Positions 17,375 through 27,896 are shown, numbered from the stretch's first letter. The stretch: DNA of 41,455 nt from an uncultured PS1 clade bacterium (GCA_902533755.1 CACANC010000009.1:1-41455), one strand, 5' to 3'. Notes: generated by a model not told the origin, from the letters alone. Made by a program: numbers and translations.

Positions 17375-18133
17375 CTACTCAACGAATTTTTTATCCTTTG
17401 GTTCTTCCCATTTAAGGTGCTCTCCACCATCAAGAACTATCATCTGTCCGGTAAAAGAATTATTTTTGATAATAAAATTAATTGCGTTATTAATTTCCTC
17501 TAAATTAGGCCCAATTCCAAGTGGTGTAACTCTTTTTTGAGTTTCAAAATCTTTTTTTGTTTGTCTTTTTCCCTGCAATGTAGGTCCTGGTCCAATAGCG
17601 CATACTCTAATACGAGGGCTTAATGCTTGAGCTAATGACCTTGTAAGATACCATAATGAATTTTTTGAGACAGAATATGAAATAAAGTTAGGTCTATATG
17701 TCAATACGCTTTGGTCAAGAAAGTTTATAATAATTCCACCTTTCCTTTTTGAAAACTGACTTGCAAAATCTTTTGATAAAAATAAAGGGGCCTTAAGATT
17801 TACATTTATATGTTTATCCCATAATTCAGACGAGATCGATTTGATGTCATCTTTTTCAAAAATTGATGCGTTATTAATTAGCATTGATAATCGACCATAT
17901 TTTTTATTAATTTTTGGAATTAAATTTCTAACTTGAATGGTTGAAGATAAATCTGCTTTTATTAAATTAGCCTTTCCATTGCTTTTAATAATTTCCTTAA
18001 GGGTTCGCTCAGCCTCTAATTTGCTGTTATTATAATGAATAATAACGTGATAACCTTGAAGCGCTAAAAATTTACAGATGAAAGAGCCTACTCTTTTTCC
18101 TGCACCTGTTACTAATGCATATTCATTTTTCAT
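17375..18133 (-). CDS. FolM/pteridine reductase-like short-chain dehydrogenase
   Basis: A 252-residue SDR. The cofactor motif is TGAGKRVG (9-16), the TGxxxRxG variant typical of pteridine reductases and FolM, with catalytic Tyr153 and Lys157 (YSVSK) and Asn88 in the INNAS segment. The usual catalytic serine segment is replaced by a NFLDQS sequence, and a GPGPTLQGKRQ loop follows, both characteristic of an alphaproteobacterial subfamily found near uvrC. FolM reduces dihydromonapterin in E. coli; a pterin substrate here is inferred from motif resemblance. It is the last gene of the aspC-uvrB-SDR operon, 3 bases after uvrB. Confidence 0.8.
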   Translation of the reverse strand: MKNEYALVTGAGKRVGSFICKFLALQGYHVIIHYNNSKLEAERTLKEIIKSNGKANLIKADLSSTIQVRNLIPKINKKYGRLSMLINNASIFEKDDIKSISSELWDKHINVNLKAPLFLSKDFASQFSKRKGGIIINFLDQSVLTYRPNFISYSVSKNSLWYLTRSLAQALSPRIRVCAIGPGPTLQGKRQTKKDFETQKRVTPLGIGPNLEEINNAINFIIKNNSFTGQMIVLDGGEHLKWEEPKDKKFVE

Positions 18134-18136
18134 TTC

Positions 18137-20257
18137 TTACCTTTTCCTATTTTTTCTTAATTTTTTTTCTTTAAACATTGGATCATCTGCATATTTAAGA
18201 CTTGTTTCCTCAAGTCTTCGGATTTCATCTCTAATTTTTGCTGCATTTTCAAAATCTAAATCTTCAGCAAATTTTAGCATTTTCTTATTAAGATCTTTTA
18301 AGTGTTTTTCAAAATTATCTCCAAACAAAACTCCATTCTCAAAAAATTCCGGGGCCTCTATTTCAAGATGATCTCTTTCGTAAATGCTTCCAAGAATATC
18401 TTTGATATTTTTCTTGATACTTTCAGGTGTTATTCCATTTTCCTTATTATACTCTTTTTGTTTTTCTCTTCTTCTTTCTGTTTCTCCTATAGCTCTATCC
18501 ATAGAGCCCGTAATTTTATCGGCATATAAGATAACTTTTCCATCAACATTTCTAGCGGCTCTTCCAATGGTTTGAATTAAAGATGTTTCTGATCTTAAAA
18601 AACCTTCTTTATCAGCATCTAAAATCGCAACAAGGGAACACTCAGGTATATCCAATCCTTCTCTAAGCAGGTTGATGCCGACCAAGACATCAAATAGTCC
18701 GGTTCTAAGATCTTTTAAAATTTCAATTCTTTCTAAAGTATCAATATCTGAATGTAGATATCTAACTTTTATTCCTTGTTCATTCATATATTCTGTTAGA
18801 TCTTCGGCCATCTTCTTTGTTAAGACAGTTACAAGGACTCTTTGGTTTTTTTTAGCTATTTTCTTACATTCATATATAAGATCATCAACTTGGCTTTTTG
18901 ACGGCCTTACTTCACAAACCGGATCAATAAGACCAGTCGGGCGAATGATTTGTTCAACAAATACTCCATTTGTTTCACTAATCTCCCAATTTCCTGGAGT
19001 TGCGGAAACAAATACACTTAAAGGCCTCATAGAGTCCCATTCTTCAAATTTTAGCGGCCTGTTATCTATGCATGAGGGTAATCGAAACCCATGCTCTGCT
19101 AATGTAGATTTTCTATTGAAATCCCCTCGATACATACCTCCTAATTGAGGAACAGTTACATGGCTTTCATCGATAAAAACCAAGGATTCACTGGGTAAAT
19201 ATTCAAATAGTGTTGGAGGTGGTTCACCAGGCTTCCTACCCGTTAAATATCTAGAATAATTTTCAATTCCTGCACATATTCCTGTAACTTCCATCATTTC
19301 AAGATCAAAATTTGTTCTTTGTTCAAGTCTCTGCATTTCTAATAATCTATTTGAGTTTTCGAGCTCCTTAAGTCTCAGATTAAGATCTTTCTTAATTTTT
19401 TTTATTGCTTGGTTGATTGTTGGACGAGGGGTAACATAATGTGAATTTGCATATATTTTAATATTCTCAAGCTCTCTTTCCTTTTTTCCTGTTAAGGGAT
19501 CATATTCTCCAATGCTTTCAACCTCATTTCCCCATAGCGATATTCTCCAAACAATATCCTCTAAATGAGCTGGCCAAATTTCAATTAAATCTCCTCTGAC
19601 TCTGAATGTTCCTCTAGTAAAGTTTGTATCATTTCTAATGTACTGAAGTTCAACTAGTTTTTTAAGAATAGTTTGTCTTTCAATTTTTTCATCTTTTGAA
19701 ATGTTAATAATCATATTTGAGTAAGTTTCTACTGAGCCTATTCCATAAATACATGATACAGACGCAACAATTATCACGTCTCCCCTTTCTAAAAGAGATC
19801 TCGTGGCTGAATGTCTTAACCTGTCAATTTGTTCGTTTATTGAGGCATCTTTTTCGATATATGTATCTGTTCTAGGTACATATGCTTCTGGCTGATAATA
19901 ATCATAATAAGAAACAAAATATTCAACTGCATTATCCGGAAAAAAATCTTTAAATTCGCCATAAAGTTGAGCAGCTAATGTTTTATTTGGGGCTAAAATT
20001 AAAGCTGGTTTTTGACTTTTTTCGATAATCTGAGCCATAGTGAATGTTTTTCCAGAGCCAGTTACACCCAAAAGGACTTGTGATCTTTCATTATCTTTTA
20101 TTCCTTTTACTAGTGACTTTATTGCTTCAGGCTGATCTCCTGAAGGAGAGAATTCTGTATTAATCTTAAAGGGATTAATTTTTTCATTAATATTTCGAGC
20201 GAGAGAGGGATTTTCCCATATTTCCTTTTTATTGGACTTAGCTTTCTTTGATTCCAT
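18137..20257 (-). CDS. uvrB: Excinuclease ABC subunit B
   Basis: The damage-verifying helicase-like subunit of nucleotide excision repair. Visible features are Walker A GVTGSGKT (64-71), the beta-hairpin region that clamps DNA ([12 protein letters not shown] and the following basic/acidic stretch, about 118-145), the DESH helicase motif II, and motif VI (QTIGRAARN). A C-terminal UVR domain ([20 protein letters not shown]) pairs with UvrC. At 706 residues it is slightly longer than E. coli UvrB, as is common in alphaproteobacteria. The start overlaps the aspC stop by one base (TAATG). Confidence 0.97.
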   Translation of the reverse strand: MESKKAKSNKKEIWENPSLARNINEKINPFKINTEFSPSGDQPEAIKSLVKGIKDNERSQVLLGVTGSGKTFTMAQIIEKSQKPALILAPNKTLAAQLYGEFKDFFPDNAVEYFVSYYDYYQPEAYVPRTDTYIEKDASINEQIDRLRHSATRSLLERGDVIIVASVSCIYGIGSVETYSNMIINISKDEKIERQTILKKLVELQYIRNDTNFTRGTFRVRGDLIEIWPAHLEDIVWRISLWGNEVESIGEYDPLTGKKERELENIKIYANSHYVTPRPTINQAIKKIKKDLNLRLKELENSNRLLEMQRLEQRTNFDLEMMEVTGICAGIENYSRYLTGRKPGEPPPTLFEYLPSESLVFIDESHVTVPQLGGMYRGDFNRKSTLAEHGFRLPSCIDNRPLKFEEWDSMRPLSVFVSATPGNWEISETNGVFVEQIIRPTGLIDPVCEVRPSKSQVDDLIYECKKIAKKNQRVLVTVLTKKMAEDLTEYMNEQGIKVRYLHSDIDTLERIEILKDLRTGLFDVLVGINLLREGLDIPECSLVAILDADKEGFLRSETSLIQTIGRAARNVDGKVILYADKITGSMDRAIGETERRREKQKEYNKENGITPESIKKNIKDILGSIYERDHLEIEAPEFFENGVLFGDNFEKHLKDLNKKMLKFAEDLDFENAAKIRDEIRRLEETSLKYADDPMFKEKKLRKNRKR

Positions 20258-21465
20258 TATGATGTTGCTTCATCACAAAGCTGACCAATTCTATCGCAAG
20301 CTAATTTTATGTTATCCATAGAAGTTGCGTATGAAATTCTGAAGAAGGGCGATAAACCGAAGGCCTCTCCATGTACAACACTAACTAATTTTTCTTTAAG
20401 TAAAATCATTGCGAAATCTTTATCATTTGAAATTATTTTACCCTTATATTCCTTTCCAATGAGACCTTCACAAGAAGGGTAAACATAAAAAGCCCCTTCA
20501 GGATTTAAGCAGCTTATACCATTACATTGATTCAAATAATTAACTATAAAATCTCTTCTTTCTTTAAAAGATTCTATCCACAAATTGAGAAAGTCTTTTG
20601 AACCATTTAATGCTTCTACAGTTGCCCATTGAGATATTGAAGATGGGTTAGATGTAGATTGGCCCATTAATTTTCGCATAGCATTAATAATTTCAATTGG
20701 ACCCCCACAATAGCCAATACGCCATCCTGTCATTGAGTAAGCTTTTGAAACACCGTTCATTGTTAATGTTCTGGAAAAGATCTCTTCATCTAGCTCAGCG
20801 ATTGTATAAAAACGCTCATTATTTTGGTATCGAATATATTCATATATATCATCTGATAAAATGTATAAATTTTTATGTTTCTTAATAATTTCAGCTAAGT
20901 TTATTAGCTCAACTTTAGAATAAACTTGGCCAGTTGGATTTGAAGGTGAATTAATAAAAAGCCATTTAGTTTTTTCAGTTATTTTTTTTTCAAGATCATC
21001 AGGTGATATTTTAAAATTATTATCTGGTGATGTTTCTATTATCACTGGATTACCTCCAGCAAGTTTTACTATATCAGGATAACTAACCCAATATGGAGCA
21101 GGAATAATTACTTCATCTCCTGGATTTATTGTAGACAAAATTGCATTAAAAATTATTGATTTTCCACCTGGGGCAATAGAAATATTACCTTTTTCATAAT
21201 CTAAATTATTATCGTTCTTAAATTTATCTATTACCGCTTGTTTAAGGTCATCAATTCCGTCAACTGCTGTATATTTAGTTTCGCCCCTGTTAATAGCATC
21301 TATAGCTGCTTCTTTGATAGTTTTGGGTGTATCAAAATCAGGTTCCCCAGCACTCATGCTTATTATATTTTTACCTTCTGCTTTTAAATCTCTAGCAAGC
21401 TGTGTCATTAGCATTGTCGCTGAAGGTGGAATATTTTCTATATTATGTGATAGTTTTATTGGCAT
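20257..21465 (-). CDS. aspC: Aspartate aminotransferase family protein (class I, subgroup I-beta/I-gamma type)
   Basis: A fold-type I PLP aminotransferase of 402 residues. The Schiff-base lysine is Lys241 in [14 protein letters not shown]; Asn176 in SPSNPTG, the SDDIYE segment (204-209) and the substrate-carboxylate arginine in the FRISYATS segment near the end are all present. The N-terminal [11 protein letters not shown] motif places it with bacterial aspartate/prephenate aminotransferases rather than the E. coli AspC type. It probably makes aspartate from oxaloacetate and may also transaminate prephenate. It is the first gene of the aspC-uvrB-SDR operon; the mixed function suggests economy rather than a pathway. 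Confidence 0.9.
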   Translation of the reverse strand: MPIKLSHNIENIPPSATMLMTQLARDLKAEGKNIISMSAGEPDFDTPKTIKEAAIDAINRGETKYTAVDGIDDLKQAVIDKFKNDNNLDYEKGNISIAPGGKSIIFNAILSTINPGDEVIIPAPYWVSYPDIVKLAGGNPVIIETSPDNNFKISPDDLEKKITEKTKWLFINSPSNPTGQVYSKVELINLAEIIKKHKNLYILSDDIYEYIRYQNNERFYTIAELDEEIFSRTLTMNGVSKAYSMTGWRIGYCGGPIEIINAMRKLMGQSTSNPSSISQWATVEALNGSKDFLNLWIESFKERRDFIVNYLNQCNGISCLNPEGAFYVYPSCEGLIGKEYKGKIISNDKDFAMILLKEKLVSVVHGEAFGLSPFFRISYATSMDNIKLACDRIGQLCDEATS

Positions 21466-21554
21466 GCTACAAACAAATTCTTTGAACCCAAATTATTCCT
21501 AATATTTAAAATATGCAATAATCATATTAAAACAATTTAATTATTTATAGTTTT

Positions 21555-22328
21555 TTATAAACCAGCTGTTTGCCCTCCATCAACAGGAATTAATTGGCCA
21601 GTTATAAATTTTGAAGAATCTGAGGCAAAAAAAACCATAACTGGAGCCAAATCATTATCAGGGTCTCCATATTCTTGACCTAGAGCGATAGGAACAGAGT
21701 TTCTCCAATGTGCAACAGTATTTTCTTCATCAGTTGAACGCTCTCTTGCCGCATAATACATTGGTGTCGCTATTGCAGGTAATATTGCGTTAACTCTTAT
21801 ATTATGCTTTCCCCATGTTCCAGCTGCTGTTCTTGTCCACGAGTGTACAGCTCCTTTTGCAGCTGAATAGGCTGAAGCAGAAGGTTCCGGTCTCAATCCA
21901 GATATTGATCCAAAGTTTATTATTGATCCTGAACCATTTTCCTTCATATATTTGAATGCATTTTGGTTTGTTAGCATTGTTCCTCTTACATTAACTGCAA
22001 ACATATTATCCCAATCTTTAACTTTAACAGAAGAAGCATCCGCTGGACCTTGGATTGCAGCAGGATGAGCAAGAACATCAAGAGTTTTTAATTCTTCCAA
22101 TGCTAAATAAAATGCATTTTTTACACTATCCTCATTTGAAACATCAATGTGAATAAATGAGCATGTTCCAGGACCATGATTGTTTGCATTTTTCGATATA
22201 TCTTTACCTTTATCATCTGAAATATCCATTCCTACGACATTTGCTCCTGCTTTAACATATGCTTTCAAAGTAGCTTGACCCATTCCGCTGGCTGAACCGG
22301 TTACTATGATTTTCTTTCCTTCTAACAT
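21555..22328 (-). CDS. Short-chain dehydrogenase/reductase with altered NNAG motif
   Basis: A 257-residue classical-type SDR. The nucleotide motif is TGSASGMGQ (10-18) and Asp35 at the end of beta-2 (GMDIS) suggests NAD preference. Asn113, Ser141/Ser143, Tyr154 and Lys158 (YSAAK) form the catalytic set, and VDGGQ near the end is typical. The usual NNAG after beta-4 is replaced by AHPAA (87-91), which is unusual. The substrate cannot be deduced. It is a single-gene unit, 89 bases before aspC on the same strand and divergent from the ABC exporter across 105 bases. Confidence 0.85.
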   Translation of the reverse strand: MLEGKKIIVTGSASGMGQATLKAYVKAGANVVGMDISDDKGKDISKNANNHGPGTCSFIHIDVSNEDSVKNAFYLALEELKTLDVLAHPAAIQGPADASSVKVKDWDNMFAVNVRGTMLTNQNAFKYMKENGSGSIINFGSISGLRPEPSASAYSAAKGAVHSWTRTAAGTWGKHNIRVNAILPAIATPMYYAARERSTDEENTVAHWRNSVPIALGQEYGDPDNDLAPVMVFFASDSSKFITGQLIPVDGGQTAGL

Positions 22329-22433
22329 TCTATCTACTCCCGTTTAGTATCAAAAAAATTTTATGGGTATAATTTAATTTATAATAATATATCTTAAGAT
22401 GTTATTTTTAATAGAGAGATTAAACTAATAATA

Positions 22434-24218
22434 ATGAATAACAATTTAAATGAAATAGGGTCTATTGAAACTATAAGAAGAATCTGGAGGAGTTACGCAT
22501 CTGGTTTAACTGGGTATTTAACAGTTGCTTTGTTATGTAATGCAGTTGTTGCTTTAAGCACGCCTGCCTTACCAGAGCTAATTCGAAGAGTAATTGACGA
22601 TATCTTTATAGACAAAAATGAAAATATGTTGGTTATTCTTCCTATTGTAGCTGTTTTGATAATGTTTATTAGAGCATTAGGTACTTTTGGAGCTAATGTT
22701 TCAATTAATTTGATAGGACAAAAAATTGTCGGATCACTTCAAAATGATTTATATCTTTCTCTATTAAAGTCAGATATTTCGTATATTAATTCAATACATT
22801 CTGCCAGATTTATATCTAATTTTACCGCGGACTCAACAAAGCTACGCGAAACTATGTCCTCAGTTGTTGTAAATTTATCAAGAAATATTCTAATGGTTTT
22901 AGGTTTAGTAGGTTATTTACTCTGGGTGGATTTTAAACTTGCTATGATATTTCTTATAGTCCTTCCTCCTGCTGCATTTGGTTTAAGATACTTAGGAAAG
23001 AAATTACGAAAAGCTGTTCGTGATAGCTTAGAAGAAATTGGAACACTTTCATCTTTAGTATCAGAAACATTAAAAGGAATGCGAATAATAAAGGCATATC
23101 GTAAAGAAAATTTTTATCTAAATAAAGCAAATGAAACTATCAGAAAAGTTGTTTCATTATCAATGAGGGGTGTAAGAGCAAGATCTGCTTCAGCTCCAAT
23201 AATGGAGATTGTGACTGGATTTGCGATAGCTGGGATAATTTATTATGCTGGAGGTAAGTCAATAAATTCTGATATGAGTGTAGGAAGCTTTATGGCATTT
23301 ACTACTGCTGCGGGTTTGCTCTATGATCCATTAAAAGCAGTTGCTAACTTACAGGCAATGCTTCAAGAAGGCGTAGCCGCGTCCCATAGATTATTTCCAA
23401 TTATTGATAACAAACCAAAGATATTAGAGCCTATTAATAAAAAAACCATATCTAATCCAAAAGGTTTAATTGAATTTGAAAATGTATCTTTTTCATATTT
23501 TGATAATTCTAAGGATTTAGCGATTGATAGTGTTTCATTTGTTGTAAATCCAGGGCAAACAGTTGCGTTAGTTGGTCCTTCTGGAGCAGGTAAAACTACA
23601 CTTTTAAATCTAGTTCCTCGTTTTTACGATCCAACTAATGGCGTTATCAAAATTGATAATATAGATATTAAGAGTCTTTCCTTATCTACGGTAAGAGAAA
23701 GTTCGGCCTTAGTGTCTCAGGATTCTTTGATTTTTGACGCATCAATAAGGGAAAATATTTTGTTTGGTTCCTCTGATATCTCCGAGGATGTATTTATTAC
23801 AGCTTGTAAAGAAGCATTAGTGGATGATTTTGTTAAAGAGTTTCCTGATGGTTATGAAACTTCAGCCGGAGAATCAGGTTTAAAACTTTCCGGTGGTCAA
23901 AAACAAAGAATTGCTATTGCTCGAGCAATGATAAAAAATTCTCCTATTTTATTACTTGATGAAGCTACATCCTCTTTAGATAGTGAAGCAGAAGCAAAAG
24001 TTCAAATTGCACTCGAAGCTTTATTGAAAGAAAAAAGTGCTTTAATAATTGCTCATAGATTATCAACTATTAAAAATGCAGATGTGATTTATGTTTTTGA
24101 AAAAGGTAAAATTATTGAAAAAGGTAATCATGATGAATTAATTAAAGTAAATGGTTTGTATAGGACCCTATTTGAAATGCAATTTCCGGAGAGCGGGAGT
24201 GATAAAGAATATTCTTAA
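22434..24218 (+). CDS. MsbA-like ABC exporter (fused permease and ATPase)
   Basis: A half-transporter of 594 residues: a six-helix type I exporter domain (about 25-310), then an ATPase with Walker A GPSGAGKTT (381-389), the signature LSGGQKQRIAIARAM, Walker B ILLLDEATSSLD and the H-loop IIAHRLST. Such proteins act as homodimers in the inner membrane. Its place directly upstream of DUF374, waaA and lpxK makes flipping of lipid A-core (MsbA role) or another phospholipid the best guess; MsbA family membership alone does not prove the substrate. A TATAAT at 22368-22373 could be its -10 element, with only a weak -35. Confidence 0.88.
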   Translation: MNNNLNEIGSIETIRRIWRSYASGLTGYLTVALLCNAVVALSTPALPELIRRVIDDIFIDKNENMLVILPIVAVLIMFIRALGTFGANVSINLIGQKIVGSLQNDLYLSLLKSDISYINSIHSARFISNFTADSTKLRETMSSVVVNLSRNILMVLGLVGYLLWVDFKLAMIFLIVLPPAAFGLRYLGKKLRKAVRDSLEEIGTLSSLVSETLKGMRIIKAYRKENFYLNKANETIRKVVSLSMRGVRARSASAPIMEIVTGFAIAGIIYYAGGKSINSDMSVGSFMAFTTAAGLLYDPLKAVANLQAMLQEGVAASHRLFPIIDNKPKILEPINKKTISNPKGLIEFENVSFSYFDNSKDLAIDSVSFVVNPGQTVALVGPSGAGKTTLLNLVPRFYDPTNGVIKIDNIDIKSLSLSTVRESSALVSQDSLIFDASIRENILFGSSDISEDVFITACKEALVDDFVKEFPDGYETSAGESGLKLSGGQKQRIAIARAMIKNSPILLLDEATSSLDSEAEAKVQIALEALLKEKSALIIAHRLSTIKNADVIYVFEKGKIIEKGNHDELIKVNGLYRTLFEMQFPESGSDKEYS

Positions 24219-24873
24219 AAAATTACTTCCATTTATTTTTTCAAAATACATAAAGTTTGTTTATCAGACAAATAAATGGACCAGAGTAAATGATGTTAAA
24301 GTAAAAAAACTATGGTCAGAAAATAAAACTTTTATATGGATTCATTGGCATGGTCAGAGCCTAATGTTACCAAATAATTGGTCTCATAATTCTCAAAAAC
24401 TAAATGCTTTAGTTTCTCTTCATGGAGATGGGGAATTAATTGCAAAAACATTAAATAATCTAGGAATAAACTTAATAAGAGGAGCCGGAAATCCAGACAA
24501 GCTTGGGTTAAAAGAAAAAGGTGGCACAGCTGCCCTAAGAGCAATGCTGAAGGTTCTTAAAAATGGTCAATCAGTTGCTTTTACTGCTGATCAACCTCCT
24601 GGTCCAGGAAGGATTGCTGGCAAAGGTTCTATAGTTTTAGCAAAACTATCTGGCTGTCCTATTGTCCCTGTTGCAGCCATTACATCAAGAAGATTTGAAT
24701 TTGATAGTTGGGATAATTTTACTCTTAACTATCCATTTGGAATAGGCTCTTTGGTTTTTGGAGATCCTATTTACGTAGATAAAAATTCATCAGAGGAGGA
24801 GATTGAAAATAAAAGATTATTGCTTCAAGAAAGTCTAAATATGGTTACAAATCAGGCAAAGGAGTTAGTTTAA
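24199..24873 (+). CDS. DUF374 lysophospholipid acyltransferase-family protein
   Basis: A 224-residue member of the LPLAT superfamily, DUF374 branch. Diagnostic segments are IHWHGQS, LHGDGELIAKTLNNLGI, IRGAG and the FTADQPPGPGR motif. Homologues are thought to acylate a lipid A or phospholipid intermediate, but the exact reaction is not settled. I chose the GTG at 24199 because GGAGAG ends 5 bases upstream and gives the family length; an ATG at 24151 would extend the overlap with the ABC exporter from 20 to 68 bases. It lies between the exporter and waaA (2-base gap), supporting an envelope-lipid role. Confidence 0.85.
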   Translation: MIKNILKKLLPFIFSKYIKFVYQTNKWTRVNDVKVKKLWSENKTFIWIHWHGQSLMLPNNWSHNSQKLNALVSLHGDGELIAKTLNNLGINLIRGAGNPDKLGLKEKGGTAALRAMLKVLKNGQSVAFTADQPPGPGRIAGKGSIVLAKLSGCPIVPVAAITSRRFEFDSWDNFTLNYPFGIGSLVFGDPIYVDKNSSEEEIENKRLLLQESLNMVTNQAKELV

Positions 24874-24875
24874 AT

Positions 24876-26132
24876 ATGTCTACACCTTTTTTGATAATAA
24901 TATACAAAGTCTTCACTCATTTATTGAACTTATTTACATGGATTATTTTTATTATCAGAACTATCAGAAAAAAAGAGGAATGGATCAGAAGAAAAGAAAG
25001 ATTTGGAATAGTTGATATTGATAAAAAATCAAATAATTATATTTGGTTCCATGCAGCTAGCGTCGGAGAATTACTTTCAATACAACCACTAGTTAAAAAA
25101 TTATTAAATGAAAATTATAATATCTTAATAACCACTACTACAGTAAGTTCAGCAAAATTATTTAAAAAAATACTACCCAATGGCGTTCAGCATCAATACA
25201 TACCTTATGATGTACCAAAATACGCAAAACGTTTTTTAAATAGCTTAAATATTCAATTGGCAATTTTTGTTGAGTCAGAAATATGGCCAAATTTTATATT
25301 GGAATGTAAAAATAAAAATATTCCATTGCTTCTCATAAATGCAAGATTTTCAGATAAATCATTTCAATATTGGGGTTATGCAAAAAAATCTTTAATTTAT
25401 ATATTAGATTCTTTTAAATTTATTATTCCTCAAAATAAGAAAACTTATAATTTTTATAAAAAATTGGGTTATGAAAATACTCAATTTTTCGGGAATATGA
25501 AACATGATGCTGATATACTGGAAGTAAATAATAATAAATTAGAGAATCTAAAAAAATCCATCTCTGATAAGAATATAATTTTAGCTGTTTCAACACATAA
25601 TGGTGAAGAAGAAATTATATTTTCATTATTTAACAGATTGAAGCTCGAAATTACAGATTTGATGCTAATTATAGCGCCGAGGCATCCAGAAAGAGCTAAA
25701 TCAATTTCTAATATAGCGTTAAAAAAAGGTTTTCTTGATAAAAATATAAAATTTCTCTCTAAGAATGAAGAGGTTTCAGGTGAAACAGAGTTAATAATTT
25801 ATGATAAGATTGGCGAACTTGGCGAGCTGTATACTATAGCAGATTCAGTTATTCTAGGCGGGGCATTTAAAAATTATGGAGGTCACAATCCATTTGAGCC
25901 AGCTAAATTTTCTATTCCCGTATTTACTGGGCCAAATTTTCATAATTTTGAAGATGATTATAAAAATCTTTTAAAAGCTGGAGGTGCAATTAATTTTACT
26001 GAAGAAAACTTTATAAAATTATTTAAGGATAAAAAAAGTTTAATTGATATGGGAAAAAAAGCTGAGCAATGTGTAAATGAATTTGGAGGGGCATCAGAAG
26101 ATATTTTCAATATAATAAAGGATATAAAATAA
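24876..26132 (+). CDS. waaA: 3-deoxy-D-manno-octulosonic acid (Kdo) transferase
   Basis: The GT30 glycosyltransferase that adds Kdo to lipid IVA on the cytoplasmic face of the inner membrane. It has an N-terminal membrane anchor (about 5-28) and the family HAASVGE motif (59-65), whose Glu is the catalytic base. In the C-terminal half are an IIAPRHPER segment and a GGAFKNYGGHNPFEPA region that binds CMP-Kdo. The length of 418 residues is typical. It sits 2 bases after the DUF374 gene and overlaps lpxK by one base. Whether one or two Kdo residues are added cannot be read from the sequence. Confidence 0.95.
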   Translation: MSTPFLIIIYKVFTHLLNLFTWIIFIIRTIRKKEEWIRRKERFGIVDIDKKSNNYIWFHAASVGELLSIQPLVKKLLNENYNILITTTTVSSAKLFKKILPNGVQHQYIPYDVPKYAKRFLNSLNIQLAIFVESEIWPNFILECKNKNIPLLLINARFSDKSFQYWGYAKKSLIYILDSFKFIIPQNKKTYNFYKKLGYENTQFFGNMKHDADILEVNNNKLENLKKSISDKNIILAVSTHNGEEEIIFSLFNRLKLEITDLMLIIAPRHPERAKSISNIALKKGFLDKNIKFLSKNEEVSGETELIIYDKIGELGELYTIADSVILGGAFKNYGGHNPFEPAKFSIPVFTGPNFHNFEDDYKNLLKAGGAINFTEENFIKLFKDKKSLIDMGKKAEQCVNEFGGASEDIFNIIKDIK

Positions 26133-27124
26133 TGGATATTAAGTTTTGGTGGAAGAAAACTCCTGATTTTATGTTATTTATAAATTTCTTTTTTGATTTT
26201 TTAGTTTTAATAAAAAACCTTTTTATAAAAAAATATCAATCAAGATTAAAGGTAATATGTGTTGGTAATTTTACTCTCGGAGGTTCTGGTAAAACACCCA
26301 TGGTAAGATATCTTAGGGAGGTTCTGACAAAGAAGGGATATGACTGTGCAGTTCTTCTTAGAGGATATAAAGGTAAATTTAAAGGTCCTCTAATTGTTGA
26401 TATCAATACTCATTTATCATCTGAAGTTGGTGACGAAGCCTTATTGCATGCCAAAGATGGTTTAACTATAGTTTCAAAAAGCAGAGTCAAAGGTTGCAAA
26501 TATATTGAAAAACTTGATGTCGATTTAATAATACTTGATGATGGTTTTCAAAATCCAAGTTTAATTAAAGACTATAATCTAATTGTTGTTTCATCAAATA
26601 GAGGAATTGGTAACAAACTAATTTTTCCATTTGGCCCTTTGAGAGAGTCAATTAGAAATGGCAGAGAAAAAGTGAATATGGTAATTAAGTTAATAAATTC
26701 AAAACAAGATCATCATTCACTTTCATATGTTCATAAGTATTTTAGTAAAATTATAGAAGCAGAGTATCTAACTAAAATTAATGAAGATTTATCTGAAAAT
26801 GTTATTGTTTACACTGGCATAGCTGATCCTGATAAATTAATATCTTCAATAATAAACAATAATAAAGTTATTAGCTCTTTTATTCTTAAGGATCATCAAG
26901 AGATCAACGAAAGTCTTGCTAAAAAAATATTAATAAAATCTAAAGAAAATAATGCCGATATAGTCACGACAGAAAAAGATATTGTAAGGCTTTTAGGGGC
27001 TAACGAAGGTTCCTTTAAGGCTAAGCTATTTTTAAAATCAAATGTAGTTGATTTAGACATAAAAGCTGATGAAGAATTATTAATTAATGATATAGAAGAT
27101 TCACTTAATATAATTAGAAAATAG
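26132..27124 (+). CDS. lpxK: Tetraacyldisaccharide 4'-kinase
   Basis: Phosphorylates the 4' position of the lipid A disaccharide. The atypical P-loop GNFTLGGSGKTP (45-56) and the downstream LDDGFQN motif are diagnostic for LpxK, as is the N-terminal amphipathic membrane-binding helix (about 10-33). The 330-residue length is normal. The ATG overlaps the waaA stop by one base. Together with waaA it shows that this organism builds a Kdo-lipid A. Its 3' end overlaps the convergent SDR gene by 11 bases. Confidence 0.95.
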   Translation: MDIKFWWKKTPDFMLFINFFFDFLVLIKNLFIKKYQSRLKVICVGNFTLGGSGKTPMVRYLREVLTKKGYDCAVLLRGYKGKFKGPLIVDINTHLSSEVGDEALLHAKDGLTIVSKSRVKGCKYIEKLDVDLIILDDGFQNPSLIKDYNLIVVSSNRGIGNKLIFPFGPLRESIRNGREKVNMVIKLINSKQDHHSLSYVHKYFSKIIEAEYLTKINEDLSENVIVYTGIADPDKLISSIINNNKVISSFILKDHQEINESLAKKILIKSKENNADIVTTEKDIVRLLGANEGSFKAKLFLKSNVVDLDIKADEELLINDIEDSLNIIRK

Positions 27125-27896
27125 CGTAACCGCCATCAACAATAAACATATCACCTGAATGATAAGCTGAAGCATCAGAAGCCAAATATGCAGCAATTCC
27201 AGAAAAATCCTTAGGCTCTCCCCATCTTCTCATTGGTACTCTACTTATTACTTTATCAGTGAATTTTTGATTATTTTGATTTATTGTTGTCATGTCAGTA
27301 GCAATCCAACCTGGTAAAATTGTATTTGCTCTTATTCCATATCTTGCATGTTCAACTGCAATTCCTTTAATCATGGAGATGATTCCACCTTTAGAAGCTG
27401 AATAAGGTTGAGTTTTAGCTGCGCCCTCTATACCAGCTAAACTAGCTACACCCACTACAGAGCCGCCAAGATCACCATCTTTTGCTCTTTCAACCATATG
27501 TTTTGTTGTTTCTCTTAAAGTAAAAAAAACTCCATCTAAATTTACAGATAATATTTTTCTATAGGCATCGGTATCCATTTCTTCAAAAGATCCTCCAAAG
27601 ACATTCATACCGGCATTAGCAAAAACTGAATCTATTCTTCCAAAATCATTCAGAACAGATTTAACATTATTAATTACTTCTTTTTCTTGTGATACATCAA
27701 CTTCATAGGTGTTAACTTTGATGCTATATTTAGATAAAAAATTTTTAGACTCTTCGTTTTTTTCTTTATTTCTGCCCCAGATTGCTATATTAGCGCCACA
27801 TTCAGCTAAGCCCTCAGCCATTCCAAGTCCTATTCCACCATTTCCGCCTGTAATTAATGCGACTTTTTCTGATAAATCAAATATTCCTTTTTTCAT
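27114..27896 (-). CDS. FabG-like short-chain dehydrogenase/reductase
   Basis: A 260-residue classical SDR. The cofactor motif is TGGNGGIG (16-23); Arg42 after beta-2 (WGRN) suggests NADP preference; the NAG motif is at 94-96; Ser152, Tyr165 and Lys169 (YSASK) complete the catalytic set, with the PGWIATDM loop and VDGGYAIF C-terminus. It resembles FabG and sugar/gluconate 5-dehydrogenases, and the substrate cannot be fixed. It is a single-gene unit whose 3' end overlaps lpxK by 11 bases and whose start is only 42 bases from the divergent DUF192 gene. Confidence 0.88.
   Translation of the reverse strand: MKKGIFDLSEKVALITGGNGGIGLGMAEGLAECGANIAIWGRNKEKNEESKNFLSKYSIKVNTYEVDVSQEKEVINNVKSVLNDFGRIDSVFANAGMNVFGGSFEEMDTDAYRKILSVNLDGVFFTLRETTKHMVERAKDGDLGGSVVGVASLAGIEGAAKTQPYSASKGGIISMIKGIAVEHARYGIRANTILPGWIATDMTTINQNNQKFTDKVISRVPMRRWGEPKDFSGIAAYLASDASAYHSGDMFIVDGGYAIF

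Noticed and set aside
18672-19148. 158-codon open frame on the plus strand inside uvrB
   Set aside because: It is antisense to a strongly conserved part of uvrB, has no family resemblance and no separate ribosome-binding site; the open frame follows from the codon bias of uvrB.
22368-22373. Perfect TATAAT before the ABC exporter gene
   Set aside because: Not listed as a promoter because no fair -35 lies at 16-18 bases and such hexamers are expected by chance in this AT-rich DNA.
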